From Nectonema munidae (lineage: Eukaryota; Nematomorpha; Nectonematoida; Nectonematidae): 64,000 nucleotides of DNA. Location of the stretch: the NCBI GenBank assembly GCA_030549495.1, contig JAUIRK010000061.1, forward strand, positions 124,001-188,000, in the 5' to 3' direction. Below are positions 38,257 through 50,020 of the stretch, one piece after another. The first letter of the stretch is position 1; the number at the start of each line of letters is the position of its first letter. The position numbers were made by a program, and so were the translations under genes. The notes beneath the pieces were generated by a model. It did not search any database and was not told the origin of the DNA. It saw only the letters and a list, made by a program, of their open reading frames with translations.

Positions 38257-40007
38257 TCATTCAGAATTACCACATAAAAAACAAAATTCTTTTTTGATTT
38301 GAACTCGATGATGAGGACAATCATTTAGATTGCAAACTGAACAAATACTCCTGCATGACTTTTTACAAAACTTATATGGTTTTGCATAGCATACAGCTTT
38401 TCTTTTAAATGTTGTTTTTTTTCCATTTGAATATGTCCAACAATGATTTCTGCTTCCTTTATTCCCATAGCCAAATTGTGACTTGAAAATCTTTTTGAAG
38501 CATATTGGGAAGCTAAGTTGAAAGACAATGATTTCAAAAAGTCTTTTCTTGTTTTCTTGTACCAATTTTTGGACAACAAAATGTAAGAATTATGCCAAGA
38601 CACGTCAATTATGCAAAAGGTAACAAACATTGGCCATCTATTTGTTTTTCTTCTTGAAAAAAATTCTTCTATCAAGGAGTCCATCAGATCCACTCCACAC
38701 TTACCTTTATTATAGTCTAAAATTAAACAGGGCTTTTTTTCTTTTCTGACAGATATGTGAAGAAGACAACATGAGTACATTTTTATTTTTCTTTGGGACG
38801 TATGAACATAAAGAAATTTTATTTTCGTGGTCATACAAAACCATTGATGAATGAATTTTTCGCTTTTTATGGTCTTCTGTATTGCAGGAACCACTTTTCT
38901 TGACTTATTCAAAGTTCCAAGTAGCGTCAAATTTGAGCTCAATAACAACCTCTCTTCCACTATTTACGAAAGGTTTCGTTAGTTCAATCACAACTTCTGT
39001 TACCAAGTTTTTTTGTTTTGTTCCATCTTCATTCTTTCCAGAGTAAATAAATCCAGTCAGAGCAAAACCTGACGAAGCTTCACAGCACCAAAAATTTTAA
39101 GACCATATTTTCTGGGTTTATTTTGTATGAAAGTTCTACCAGGACAATATCCTCGGTATCCATAGAGCTGCTCATCTACCTTCAATGTATCTTTTGGAAT
39201 AAGAAACTTCAGCAAATTATTCTGAAAACTTTCCGATATTTCTCTCACAGCAGCAAGTCTGTCTTTTCTTTGTCTTTCAGCTCTTTTTCTAAAGTTGTCA
39301 AACCTCAAACATCTTAGGAAGAATTGAAATCTTTGGAAACCTATTGTAGTTTTGTAAAAGGGTCTACCATCACAAGGAGACCATAAATCTTGCAGACATG
39401 GCATGTTGTCACTATCTGAACCCGCTCTTATCAGAATAGCTTAACAAGCTTTCTACCCTTTGAGAGTAAATGTTTTCATGTATGAAAGATATTTGTTTTT
39501 TGTTCCTCCTCATGTATTCTTGAACTTCATTACTTACCTTTCTGTTTGTAAAACGTAAAATGTGTAAAAACATGTCTTTTGTATAAAACAACGAGAATGA
39601 CTCTAATTCATCCTTAGGATTACACAAAACTCTAGTCTTTCCTTTCAAAATGTTTCTTGAAAGTGAGTGGTTGGGGATTGCATTTTTTCAGTATTGTATG
39701 ATATTGCAGCAGACACTAACACTCTTTTCGTTGTCTTCTTCGATTTCTGAAGAATCACAGACATCATCTTCATCACAACATTCACCTGAGAAGAGTTTTC
39801 AATAAAAACATCAATATCGCCTTCATCATCCTCGCTCAAATTTTTATAATTACAGCTTCCAGGTAGATAATCGCTGGATTCACATTCAATATAATCTTCG
39901 ATTATTGTAGTATCAGACGCTTGTTCTTTGGGTTCAACATCAGATTCCTCATTTAGTGAAAGCAAAGCACAAGCGAGTTGGAAAGAAGATCTATTGTATT
40001 TTTTCAT
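38257..40007 (-). pseudogene. Near full-length piggyBac transposase, broken
   Basis: Minus strand. The acidic N-terminus (40007-39645) is typical. The core continues with LHILRFTNRKVSNEVQEYM, then WSPCDGRPFYKTTIGFQRFQ and FFLRCLRFDNFRKRAERQRK, matching the family block F...R...L..LRFDD...R. DTLKVDEQLYGYRGYCPGRT carries the first catalytic Asp region (VDEQL-x-x-FRGRCP) and continues QNKPRKYGLKIF. DYNKGKCGVDLMDSLIEEF corresponds to N-x-x-KGGVDxxDQ with the later catalytic Asp, followed by RRKTNRWPMFVTFCIIDVSW. The Cys-rich tail (CRSICSVCNLNDCPHH, CFLCGN) is the zinc-binding C-terminus. At least four frames are used. Length and order are otherwise complete. Confidence 0.9.
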
Positions 40008-41117
40008 TTACAAAGGGAGAAACGATATAATATTAATTAAGATGAAACTAATTTTAAAATATGATATAACAACAAGAAAACAAAGTAATTAACAATAAGA
40101 GAATAAATAATGAGTTAAACAAAATGATAAAAACAGATGTTTCGTATGTATGAAGATGAATATTAGTTTTTTCAATGCTATACTACAAAATATACTAGGT
40201 TGTAGGTATCACAGTTATTCATATCTCACTTTTGATTGATGGAACGTATAAAAATAAAATTGCATGCTTAAAAACTATTAACTTCATTGTTCACCAGCAT
40301 ATAATTTTGAACTCTGATATAGCTCAATATTTGCACAATATACGTTTATATTACGTATAACTACAAAATGTAGCTGCTTGTATTAAAATGAGGGTTAAAA
40401 ACAGTAAAATGCTATTTCTCAACTACTTATAATATAAGCAATGTATTCTGAAAGCCCATAAAAATGCTCTAATTTGGTATATTGCATGATACATTTGGTT
40501 GAGAAATGCGAAAGTTATAAGCGTTTCAATATTTGACTAAAATTTCAGATACGAACACTACAAATAATCTAATCGTACCCTAGTAGATAAAATAAAACAC
40601 AGACGCGTGCTCAAAGATGTGGTGAAGCGTAGAGATAAGAAATCACTGCATTCACAAACGCGTAATGCAACATGTGTTAATTTTTCTTCGCATCGACAGT
40701 GTTCTTTAACTATGACATTTTAAAATGTAAAAGACCATATTCTACCTTTGCTAATATGAAGTATTGAAAAAATAGTATATAAACTCATCACGTTAATTAT
40801 TGGTATTTTTTGGAACTAGATAAAAGTTCACTGACCTCACATAATAGCAGATTTTGGAAAAAGAAAAACATATTTTTTCGTAAAACCTAGCCTATGTTAC
40901 CCACAAAGAGTTATTTTTTTTACTAAAATGTAGACCAAATTTTTCGAAGTAAAGTCCAGTTATCAAATTTTTTTTAAAACTTTTGCAAAAATGAATTATT
41001 CTAGCGTATGTAGCAAACGATAAGCTTTCAAATGATATATATATATATCATGAAAAAGAAATATTGAAAAACAGTTGCATTTTTTCTCTCCCTAGAAGTC
41101 TTGCCAGACCTCTGATG

Positions 41118-41482
41118 TATGATATACATTAAAACCTGCTTTACCGGTAACGGTTAGCTGTCTAAACCGACCACTCTACAGCATGCCAATTCAGTAGATG
41201 CAAAAGAATATATATCAGAACAATCACTTATCTAAAACGGTCATTTTATGTTCTTTTAAAAAGACCTTTTTTTTTATTTTTATTCTTTAATAAAAAATTA
41301 TGTTTATATTCTTTAATTAATAAAATATATTAATTCATATCCCCATTCTGTTCAAGTTATCTCCTTATATGTTATTTTTCATGATAGTACCTTTATTCTT
41401 GTTCTTAACAAATTGTTCTCCTTAAATAGACGGAGAACTCATTTTGTTGAAATGATGTTTACATTTGTCTTTGACTTTTTAG
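41118..41482. other. Intron 7, last part
   Basis: AAAACCTGCTTTACCGGTAA at 41150 resembles a Tigger/mariner terminus but has no partner. The exon 8 acceptor follows. Confidence 0.4.
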
Positions 41483-41600
41483 ACGTATGTGAAGATCCTC
41501 AGTTAGTAGATCGTTTAATTCAAATCAAAAATGAATATGAAAGTCAAAAGAGTTTACAGCCGCTCTTCTTTCAAAGAGATCGCTCCTCAAATCGTAGAAA
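41483..41600 (+). CDS. PPP1R16-like, exon 8 (residues 304-342)
   Basis: Acceptor TTGACTTTTTAG at 41482, donor AGAAA/GTAAGG. The split codon G+AC gives Asp304, then VCEDPQLVDRLIQIKNEYES and QKSLQPLFFQRDRSSNRR. D-V-C-x-D closes the last ankyrin repeat as in the family, and the helix after it (L-x-x-x-K-x-E-x-E) leads to the basic cluster. Leaves with two bases of Asn343. It sits between two piggyBac copies, each under 500 bases away. Confidence 0.94.
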
Positions 41601-41672
41601 GTAAGGAACTTTTGGCGCTAAAAATGTAGTAAAAGGCTAGAAAAAAATTAGAACAAAAATAGAATATAATCA

Positions 41673-43245
41673 GGAAGGTCCTTTGGGACCCATTTTATGA
41701 AAATATATGTTTTTAAGAAAATATAAGATAAAGAACGCATTTGTAACGTCAGAGTTTATACAACATACACTGAGATAAAATAAATAAATAATAAATCATT
41801 TTTCAACTCAATGAAGATTCATTTGCATTGTTTTTTTTTCTTCAAATTTTTAGCTGCATTTTGAACACATTGACTTTCTTTTTACTGCAAAACGGACACT
41901 TTACTAAAAGATAATTCAAGCACAGATGGTTCATCGTATTTGTCTGATATAGAAATTGATATGGAATGTGTAGAAGATGATCCAGTGAATACAATTGTTC
42001 AAAACAATTTTTCCTTACCTTTTAAACAGCCGACTACAAAGTTTACATGAAAATCTGGAAAAGAATGGGTTTCAAAAGCACCCCCAAAAAAAGAACACAA
42101 TTATCAAATATTTTTTTCTTTGAAATGGGGTATAAAAATATACATAGATGATCCTCTTCAATCATGCAGGTTGTTTTTTTAAAGACAAGGTAATTTCTGA
42201 GATTTTATTATCAACTAATAAGCATGCTGAAATATAAAACAAAGACTGGGAAAGAATAGACCAGGCTGAAATACTTGCCTTTTTAGGATTACTTTATCTT
42301 CTTGGTGTATGTAAATGTAACCGTGAAAGTATTCGAAATTTATGGAGTGAAGGACCTTTTGCAGTCCAATTTTCAAAGCTACAATGTCAATAAATTGATT
42401 TGGATCTATTCTTGCGAACTTAAGATTCTCTCATGAACTCTGCATTGATGAGCAATTGACCCATTCCGTGAACGTTGTTCATTTCGCCAGTATTTACTAT
42501 CTAAACCGGACAACTATGGAATGAAACTGTTTCTTTTGGTTGATTGTAATACTGGCTATATATGCAATGGACTGCCTTACGTTGGAAAAGAGAATGGAGT
42601 TCAAACAAAAAAGCTTGTCAACAAAGTAGTATGCAAACTATCTCAAAAGGGCCTGTTGACACCGTAGATCAATTATGCCATTTTTATAGTGTCCAACGTA
42701 AAACAAAAAGATGGCCCTTGGCTTATTTTATGAATCTCTTGAATTTAGCAGGTATCAACTCTCTTGTATACTTTATAAGTAAAAACAAAGAATGGAATAT
42801 ATAATGCAGCCATAGACGAATATTTTTGCAGGAATTAGGCATGATTCTAATAAAACCGTTGATAGAAATGAGAACTATATCTTTGGTTGGACTGTCAAGG
42901 AATATCCAAGACTCAATTCAAATTTGTGGAATAAACATAAAAAATAATTCTGAAAAAATATGTGAAAGTAAACCAAAAAGAAAAAGATGTTATATGTGTA
43001 CCAAAGATCGAAAGCCTGTGTGTAAAAAATGTTCAAATGTGGTTTGTACACAGCATTCCAAAAAAATGAGCAATTTTCATGTTTCCCCAAGTGTAAATAA
43101 ATATTTTTTTAGATTTTTATTTTGAAATAAAAAATTTTAATATTCATTTTTAACAATTAATCAGTAATGGTGAACAAATTATAGTAATTAGACAAAAAAA
43201 AATATATGGGTCCCAAAAGACCCATTTTATGTAATAAAGAAAGTC
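41673..43245 (+). mobile_element. piggyBac transposon, second copy, decayed
   Basis: Termini are inverse: GGTCCTTTGGGACCCATTTT at 41677 and, on the minus strand, GGGTCTTTTGGGACCCATAT near 43235. The repeats are themselves palindromic (GGGTCC/GGACCC). Inside, on the plus strand, is a worn piggyBac transposase: EILAFLGLLYLLGVCKCNRE, then FLLVDCNTGYICNGLPYVGK, KGPVDTVDQLCHFYSVQRKT with the KG-x-VDxxDQ catalytic block, then KRWPLAYFMNLLNLAGINSL. The Cys-rich tail CYMCTKDRKPVCKKCSNVVC closes it. A segment between the first and second parts seems deleted, and several frames are used. Not close to the copy at 38257-40007. Confidence 0.85.
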
Positions 43246-43636
43246 AAATATTTCGATGAATTGAAAATCTTACTTTCAGTCTAAATTTTCCAATAAAATT
43301 TTACACAACCCTTTAAGAATTTTAAATTAAAAATATTTCAAATTTTGAAGATCTTGAATGAAAGATACCCGAGTTATACCTATTTTAAATTTTGTCTCGT
43401 GAAAGGCATATATAAATACATCAAGGGCGCACATCCTCAAAATTTAAGGGAGGGGGGGGGGCTAACTTTTTTTATAATTTTCAAAATTTATAAAAGAATT
43501 TTTGTCCAATGAATACACCACCATTATTACCCGACATTATACTTGCACTGTAAGCTCTCAATCCCACCACAACTGCACTGATTTTATCAAGTCAAATGAT
43601 CTTGTTTGTAATTCTTATTGCATCAACCTTATAGTT
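43246..43636. other. Unassigned, with a G tract
   Basis: A GGGCGCACATCC stretch and a 10-G run at 43452-43461 suggest a worn MITE of the G-tract family. No gene. Confidence 0.4.
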
Positions 43637-45080
43637 CAGTGATTTTCAAACTTGCAATGGGATCGAGAAGGAGACACTGAGTGAATCGTTTTTCGTAAAT
43701 ATTATATTGCACCTATATTGGGTCATTTGCCATTTTTGCCAATAGGTAACATTTAAAAAGAACTAAAAAGTTACTCTTTGAATTTAGTACTTTTTTTTAT
43801 CTTATTGCTTTTTAGGCCTAATTTGTAAATGTGCAGTTTTCTTAATGGCTAAAAAAAAGAAATATGACGACTTATGCTTAAAATTTGGTTTTTTTGGGTT
43901 GTGAAATCACTTTCCTAAAGCCTGTCAAGTGAAGCTGCACTGGAAGTGAAGCATTCGCTTTCAGTAAACAAAACTGTTGACTATTTTAAACGTTAAGCTG
44001 AACGATTGCACAAATCTAGGTTTGATAACATAGGAATGTTTTTGCAAAATATTTATGGTTTGAAAGCCTTCTATGAATTTAAAAAAAAATAACTTTTGTC
44101 AAAAAGTCAACAGCATGGAAGGACAGTTAATGCTACCTTGCTGCAATGATGTCCTATTGAATGTGCTAAGGAGTTCTGAAATTGTAAAGTTGAAGCATAT
44201 CTTCATGTCAAACGATATTGTTGGAAGGCTAATAGGAAAGATGTCTGATGACATAGTATAAGAGATGGTTTTATTGATTCGGAATTCGATTTTCAACTTT
44301 TTTGCAACTTAGCTCAGCCTTCCAAGATTTTCAACTTAGCTCAACCTTGCGTTTACGTACACTTTGTAGACAATTTTTTGTTTTGCGAAAATCTTAGCAG
44401 TAGAACAACTTCGAGAGAAATATTTGACAAGGTGGACAGTTTTTTACAACACATGGTATTAAGCTTAGAGTTTGTATACTGACCATGCTCTAGCAATTTT
44501 TTAGCGAAAATCTACAGTTGTATTTGGTACCTAGTACGCTATTCATCACTAAGTCTTAATAATGAAAACCATACCTGATGTGTTGAAAAATGTTCTCAAT
44601 GAAGTCATTAAAATAGCCTATTTAATTAAAGCAAATGCTTTCAACTCTTGTTTGTTTTCAGAGTTACGTAAAGAAAATTATTTCGAATTTGAAAAACTCT
44701 TCCTGAATTCAAACGTGAGGTAGCTTTCCAAAGGAAAAGTTTCAAAGCGATGCTATGGAAAGAAATTTTCATTCATATATGATAGATCACTACTCATCGG
44801 ATGTAATTAAGCCGTTGTCTCTCCTTATTGCCATTTACCATTTATTGAAACCGATGGTCAAAGTTGCTGTTTATGTCGCTATATATGCTATACTCTAACC
44901 TAGTGAAGGTTTTATACCATGACTAAAAATGATCTTTGTAAACCTTTAGGGAAAATTTTTGGTTGAGCCGATTCTCTATTTGGTCTTCGAAGATTAAAAA
45001 TGTTTTTGTTTTCTAAAGACCATATATGGAAAGGGTTGTATTAGAAGACGCATTTGCAATACAGTCAGAACTCATTTATC
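43637..45080 (+). mobile_element. hAT transposon (ZBED/SCAND3-like transposase), decayed
   Basis: The left end CAGTGATTTTCAAACTTGC is a typical hAT terminus. The plus strand starts MAKKKKYDDLCLKFGFFGL (BED-type N-terminus) and continues with VNSMEGQLMLPCCNDVLLNV, then LKHIFMSNDIVGRLIGKMSD, FLFCENLSSRTTSREIFDKV and PDVLKNVLNEVIKIAYLIKA in changing frames. These match the order in hAT transposases that also gave rise to the SCAND3/ZBED5 host genes. The later dimerisation domain and the right terminus were not found. Many stops. Confidence 0.8.
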
Positions 45081-45106
45081 CGACAGTAGATTTGTTAGAC
45101 AACCTC

Positions 45107-45975
45107 ATCCAGTAATTTCATCGCAGTAATTTCATCGTGGTAACTTCATCGTGGTAATTTCATCGCATAGTAAATTCATCGTGATGCAATACATCGTTGG
45201 TATTTTCATCGTATAGTGATTACATCTCGAGATTTATGGATTAACCGCATATTAAAGAATATGCATTAAAGAATTAAAGAACATAATACGGCGCATTGTC
45301 AATGATTTTGAAAATCGTGACGTAAATGATTATTATTATTATACCTTAGAGGTATTGCTCATAATTTTTTTTTTAAATTGTTTCTATTTTTCTAATTTGT
45401 AATAAATTAGTTATCTCAATGATCTTTTTGAAATAAGGAATAATTTATTGCATATATAAATTGGTATTTTTTTCTTAAAAATAAAGTTTTTTATTAAAAA
45501 AAAATAAATGATTATTTTTAGATATAATATACCAAATAATGACTGAAAAGTCAAAGGTTAAAATAGGTTAATGGGATTTTTATGAAACTAAAAAAACAAA
45601 GATTAATATATAATATATATTATTTTTTTTAATTAAATTAAATACTTTTTTTAACTTTCTTTAAATATTAAGGAATTTAAACATATTTCAAGGCTATTTA
45701 CGTCAGAAAGAGATATTGTTTTATTTTGTCATTATAGCCTGATAATATGAAAACCTTATATTTAAAAATTAGTTTTTTTATGATATTAGAACATTTACAA
45801 AAGTTCGTAATAAACTTAAAAAAATATAAAGGGATATTTACAAAAAAACATTGAGCGTCAAGCATAAAATTAGTATGACGATGTAATTACTGCACGATGA
45901 AAATACTTGACGATGAAAATACCGAGACGTATTGAATCACGATGAATTTACTATGCGATGAAATTACAGTGAACC
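45107..45975. mobile_element. MITE with iterated ATTTCATCG termini, copy 2
   Basis: Left end ATCCAGTAATTTCATCGCAG with six to seven TTTCATCG-like iterations to about 45230; the right arm from about 45870 is the inverse and ends GATGAAATTACAGTGAACC. Flanks carry an exact 19-base direct repeat, AGATTTGTTAGACAACCTC (45088-45106 and 45976-45994). Both arms match copy 1 at 12717-13330, including GAGCGTCAAGCATAAAATTA near the right, but the middle differs. No coding capacity. Confidence 0.82.
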
Positions 45976-45994
45976 AGATTTGTTAGACAACCTC

Positions 45995-46599
45995 GCTATT
46001 TGATAAAATATTTATTGATTAGGAGCTAAATGATTTTTCTCCGCCTCTCATCTCACTAATTGTCAACAAGCCTGGTTCATATCAAATGAATTGGTTAGGT
46101 GGATTGTTTACACTCTACTGAGATGCATTGTTGCTTAAAATTAAATTTTAAAATTTTTAGCAACCTAATGTTATCAAACTAGATTAGTAAAACAGAAAAA
46201 CAAGAATTATCTTACATAATCTTCATATTCTATCTACACACATATTCGGTTAGTAAAGTAAATTGTTTGAAAATTTATTTAGGATTTGGGTCTATGAATT
46301 GACAGATATGAAGTCATGAATTTAAATTTAACCTTTTTAAAAGAAATTTAAGGTTTAAAATTTTTGGAAGAAAATTTGCTACAAACCTTAAATTTATATA
46401 AATTTGATATTCCATCCAAAAGTTATAAGCTATAAATTACATAAATCAAATTATTTGTACTAAGTTTTATTAACAAAAATTTTAATGAAAGTGTGAAAAC
46501 ATTGCCAACTATTGATCATTGAAAGCAATCTTGATAAAAAAAACTAAAACATTAAATAAAACGAATATCTAAGAAGATTCTATATATTTGATTTCTGGA
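45995..46599. other. Intron 8 stretch: unassigned
   Basis: AT-rich DNA without recognised content, up to a sharp change to GC-rich sequence near 46600. Confidence 0.5.
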
Positions 46600-49500
46600 A
46601 GAAAAACTTTCTACATGAGGTATCTCCTCATCCGAAAGTATTGCGGGAAGTAGTTGACCCGGAACGGGGGAAGGTGGCAGCGAGTATGAGGGGGTGAGAG
46701 GAACTCCCAGACCGGGCGAGACCTCGCCGGGGGCATACTCGGCCATGGGAGATAGCGATGGCGTGGGAGGAATCTCCAAGCTGAACGCCGGGCTATCGGT
46801 GGGCCGCTATTCATGGTCCAAGGGAAGCGGAAGAGGGGGAGGAGAGCGGAGGCGTCTTCTTGACTGGCCGGGGTCCAGTGAAGTAGCGCTGGGATGCCCG
46901 TAGCTCACGGGCTGATCCTGTGTTGACGGAACGTAGGGGTCACGAATATCTCCGGGCAAAGCACTCTGAACCAGAGGCGGAGGTGAAGTGTAATGGCGGG
47001 GAACCCGCCCTCTCGGAGGAGAGGTTACACTAGGGTGACCGTAGCCGACCGGGAAATCTTCCTCGTGTCGGCTCCATTGTGAAACAGGTGGGAGCTGGGT
47101 CATAGGGGGAGAAGGCGGCTCGCCCGATGAAGGTGAGGACGGTGGGGTGGAGGGGCCACACCGGAGAACGACCCAGTCCCTACCTCTCAAAGAAACGGCG
47201 GACCGCCTATTTCTTGCGCGCCACACCGCCAGGGGCACGAAATCTACCCCGACCGCTAGGTGCGGGGGAGCGATGCGTCCGTGGTGCTGGAGCAGCAGGA
47301 GGCGGAACCGAGAGACCCGTGATGCCGGCTATGGACAAGAGGGACGGGGTGTGGTTATGGACGTTGTCGAGGGGAAGCGAGGGGATAAAAGTCCGGAGGG
47401 TCTCTAAGTAGTAGAGCATCACCTCATCCTTGAGGTTCAGCTCTTTGCTCTTGCAGAGCTCGGTCATGACCCTGACCCTGCGATCCGCAAAGAGACCAGG
47501 AGGGGTAGCGTAGACGGACGGATCGACGTGATCCGCCGTAGCATACCCCTGGGTAAGTGAGCCAGTAAGATTAGGTACCTGGTTAGATAACGAGGTGCCG
47601 GGCAGGCTGGGAGGAGGCGAAGTAGGCCCGAGCATCTAAGAAGGTACTGATTGTGATAGATGCGCCGCCCAGGAGGGCGTGAGCGTCGGAGCGAGCTGGC
47701 TGATTGGGAGTCCAGCAGGCGTGGAGGAGCTGGACGGAGCGCTAGAAGGCGCTACAGGAACCCTGAGCGCTTGCACTTGAGTCTCCAGACCTCCAAAACG
47801 TGATGGAGATTAGCGTGGTGTTAAAGTCTGGAAGGTTGACGGAGAGAGAGGAGGATGAAGATGCGGGAGTACTAGAGGACGTGGGAGTCTGGGCTATAGT
47901 GTAGGAAAGTGAAAGGGTTTAGTGAATTTAACGTACGTGGATTGTGAACAGTGATCGAGTGAAGCGAGAAAAGCAAAAAGAGTGCTGATCTGCGCGTGGC
48001 TGTCCTTTATATACCAGTGGACTCGACGGAGGCTCCTCCAAGGATCCCATTGGATGGAGAGTTAGCACTGCTGTTGCTAACAAGGGGGGCGTAGCCCTTC
48101 TTTGTCATCTCCTTGCTTGAGCCAATGGGAGAGTCCGAAGGGTGACTCGTTGGTGCCTTTGGGACAGCCGATAGAGCCTATCTCCATGGCATTGATTTGA
48201 CTCTGCGCAGGATCTGCGAGGTGGAGTCTGCCCAGCCTCTTCTTGGTTGTTGACGAAGTGCCTCCCAACGCCTTGGAGGAAGTCTTTCCAGGACCTGGAT
48301 TCCAAGAAGAGGGTTGCGTGCCAGATTCTGACTATGTGAGTGTGTGGTGTCGTCCAATGGCGAGACGGGCCGTCTGCCAGGTTGTTTTCGGAGCTGACGT
48401 GGCTGATGTAAGCGCGGAGGCCGTTTGTCCATTTGCTTGATGCCTCCAGCCAGAGTAGGAGGATCGCTTGGGTTTCTGCGCTGCTTCCCATTTTCTTGAC
48501 GGCCCCAATTGCCGTCATGGAGTCGGAAAGGATCTTTCGTCTTGGCCATAGGAAGTGGGCGAGCGTGATGGCGAGGATCTCCAGGTCGGAGATGTGCCAA
48601 TTCTCGTGGCTGACTGGGATTGTCCAGGAACCCTGGTCGGAATAGAAACCTAGTGCTGAGAGTAAAGCGTCCACGAAGGCTTGGGCGGTAGGAGTGGAAG
48701 GCTCCATCAAAGGCCAAGGAAGCAGGATAGTGCTCATTACATAAGGGAGAGCAAGCTGGACCAGCTTTGGGCGGTTGCCCAATTCTTCCCAGTTGTAGAG
48801 CGCGGAGATGATTCTGAATCTTCCGGGAAGGGTTGCCGCGTAATAATTCAGGGTCCCCATGATCTTCTGCTTCCATTTGATGTGGACTTCTGGGGCGCGC
48901 TGTGCCAATAAAAAGGCGCACAAGGCCCTCAGCAGGAGCTCCTGGAACACCCATCGTCCGGTTGTGAAGATCGAGGCTGGCCCCGAGAAACTCTAGGGCT
49001 TGTACCGGAATGGTGATGGATTTGGCGTGGTTTATCGCGATCCCGCATTCTTCTTCAAGGAACTTGGACAGGGGGAGGCGCTCCTTGAATGTGCCTAACA
49101 GACGAGCCATGGTGGCTTGGAGAACTGCTGGGCTGAAGCATGCCCCCATGGGGAGACGGGTGAATTGCCAGACCTTTCCCCCTAGCCTTATGCAGAAGCA
49201 GTTACGCCAGGGTCGCTGGATTCGGATGCCATAAAAGGCGTCCTTAAAATCCAGTCGTATTGCCCATTGCAGATGGGAGGCGAGGTTGCGGAGCCGGTAG
49301 GGTGCTGCTAGGGAAATGGGGGTGTGACGAATAAATCCCGGGTAAAACCAAAGTCTGCCACTAATCTGGTTTTCCCGTTAGCCTTCGGGACCAGAAAACA
49401 TGGAGAGATGATTCGTGGCCTTCTGGCCAATTCGAGGACGCCTGTCCTGACCAGTTTAGGGAGTACCTCCCCATTAAGGAACTTCTTTTGCTCGCTCGGG

Positions 49501-50020
49501 GGACCCGAGAAGCGTGAGAAGGCGTGGAAGGGCCGCCCAGAGATCAGTCGGGGGCGGTAGCCTCTTACGAGGATACTCAGCGTGCCCAGGTGGCGAAGAT
49601 CCTTCAGGGGCCTGAATGAGGGGGCTGAGACGGAGAACGATACGTTGTCCGGTAGTGTTTTGATTCTGGCCGAGGCCGAGTACGAGCTGAGCAGTTTAGC
49701 GCAAGAGGCAATGTCGATTATCGATTGGATTTGATCCTCGTTGGGGTCTGGGCACTGGTTGTCGACTGGATCGAACGACATGATTTGGGAAAAGATTCTT
49801 TTCCATAGCTTCTTCGGGAAGAGTTCTTTGTGTTCCTCATAGAAGTCCAACAGCGCCCCAGGGTGCGCTGGGATGAAGAACCTTTGGTCTCCCACTGCGA
49901 CCGTTAGGGACCCGTCCATCTGAAAGTAAAGTGAAGGCTCTTCACTGGGGGGTAGCAGAACGTCCAGGGGGCAGAGGGGTTTCTGGCTCCTCTGGGCGCA
50001 CCCAAGTGGGTTGGCCCTAG
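46600..50020 (-). mobile_element. GC-rich fossil retroelement A (LTR/DIRS-like; family uncertain)
   Basis: A 3.4-kb island far richer in GC and CpG than the rest of the window. On the minus strand, a reverse transcriptase region (from 49919) and an RNase H region (to about 48105) come first, then about 200 bases with a TATATAAA box (48006-48013) and a probable start region, then a proline-rich gag-like frame (47635-47207) and an overlapping second frame (47238-46807). The gag-like frames match the order of element B at 58023-60335. The element is broken, with several breaks; composition and low decay of the frames suggest it is younger than most neighbours. No flanking repeat found. Treated as a fossil. 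Confidence 0.7.

Larger units (their letters stand above)
36140..41117 (-). mobile_element. Large composite piggyBac-bearing element with AGGTCTGGCAAGAC ends
   Basis: Near 36148 the sequence AGGTCTGGCAAGAC appears, and its exact reverse complement GTCTTGCCAGACCT ends at about 41114. Between them lies a nearly full-length piggyBac transposase on the minus strand, plus inserted MITEs. A TTAA stands five bases outside the left terminus (36139-36142), but no matching TTAA was found at the right edge, so the true piggyBac boundaries may lie inside. The left subterminal part (36200-36500) recurs at 57160-57430. Confidence 0.6.

Noticed and set aside
47127-49560. Plus-strand frames of 65-94 codons in the GC-rich island
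   Set aside because: Antisense shadows of retroelement A; GC-rich DNA has few stops on either strand.
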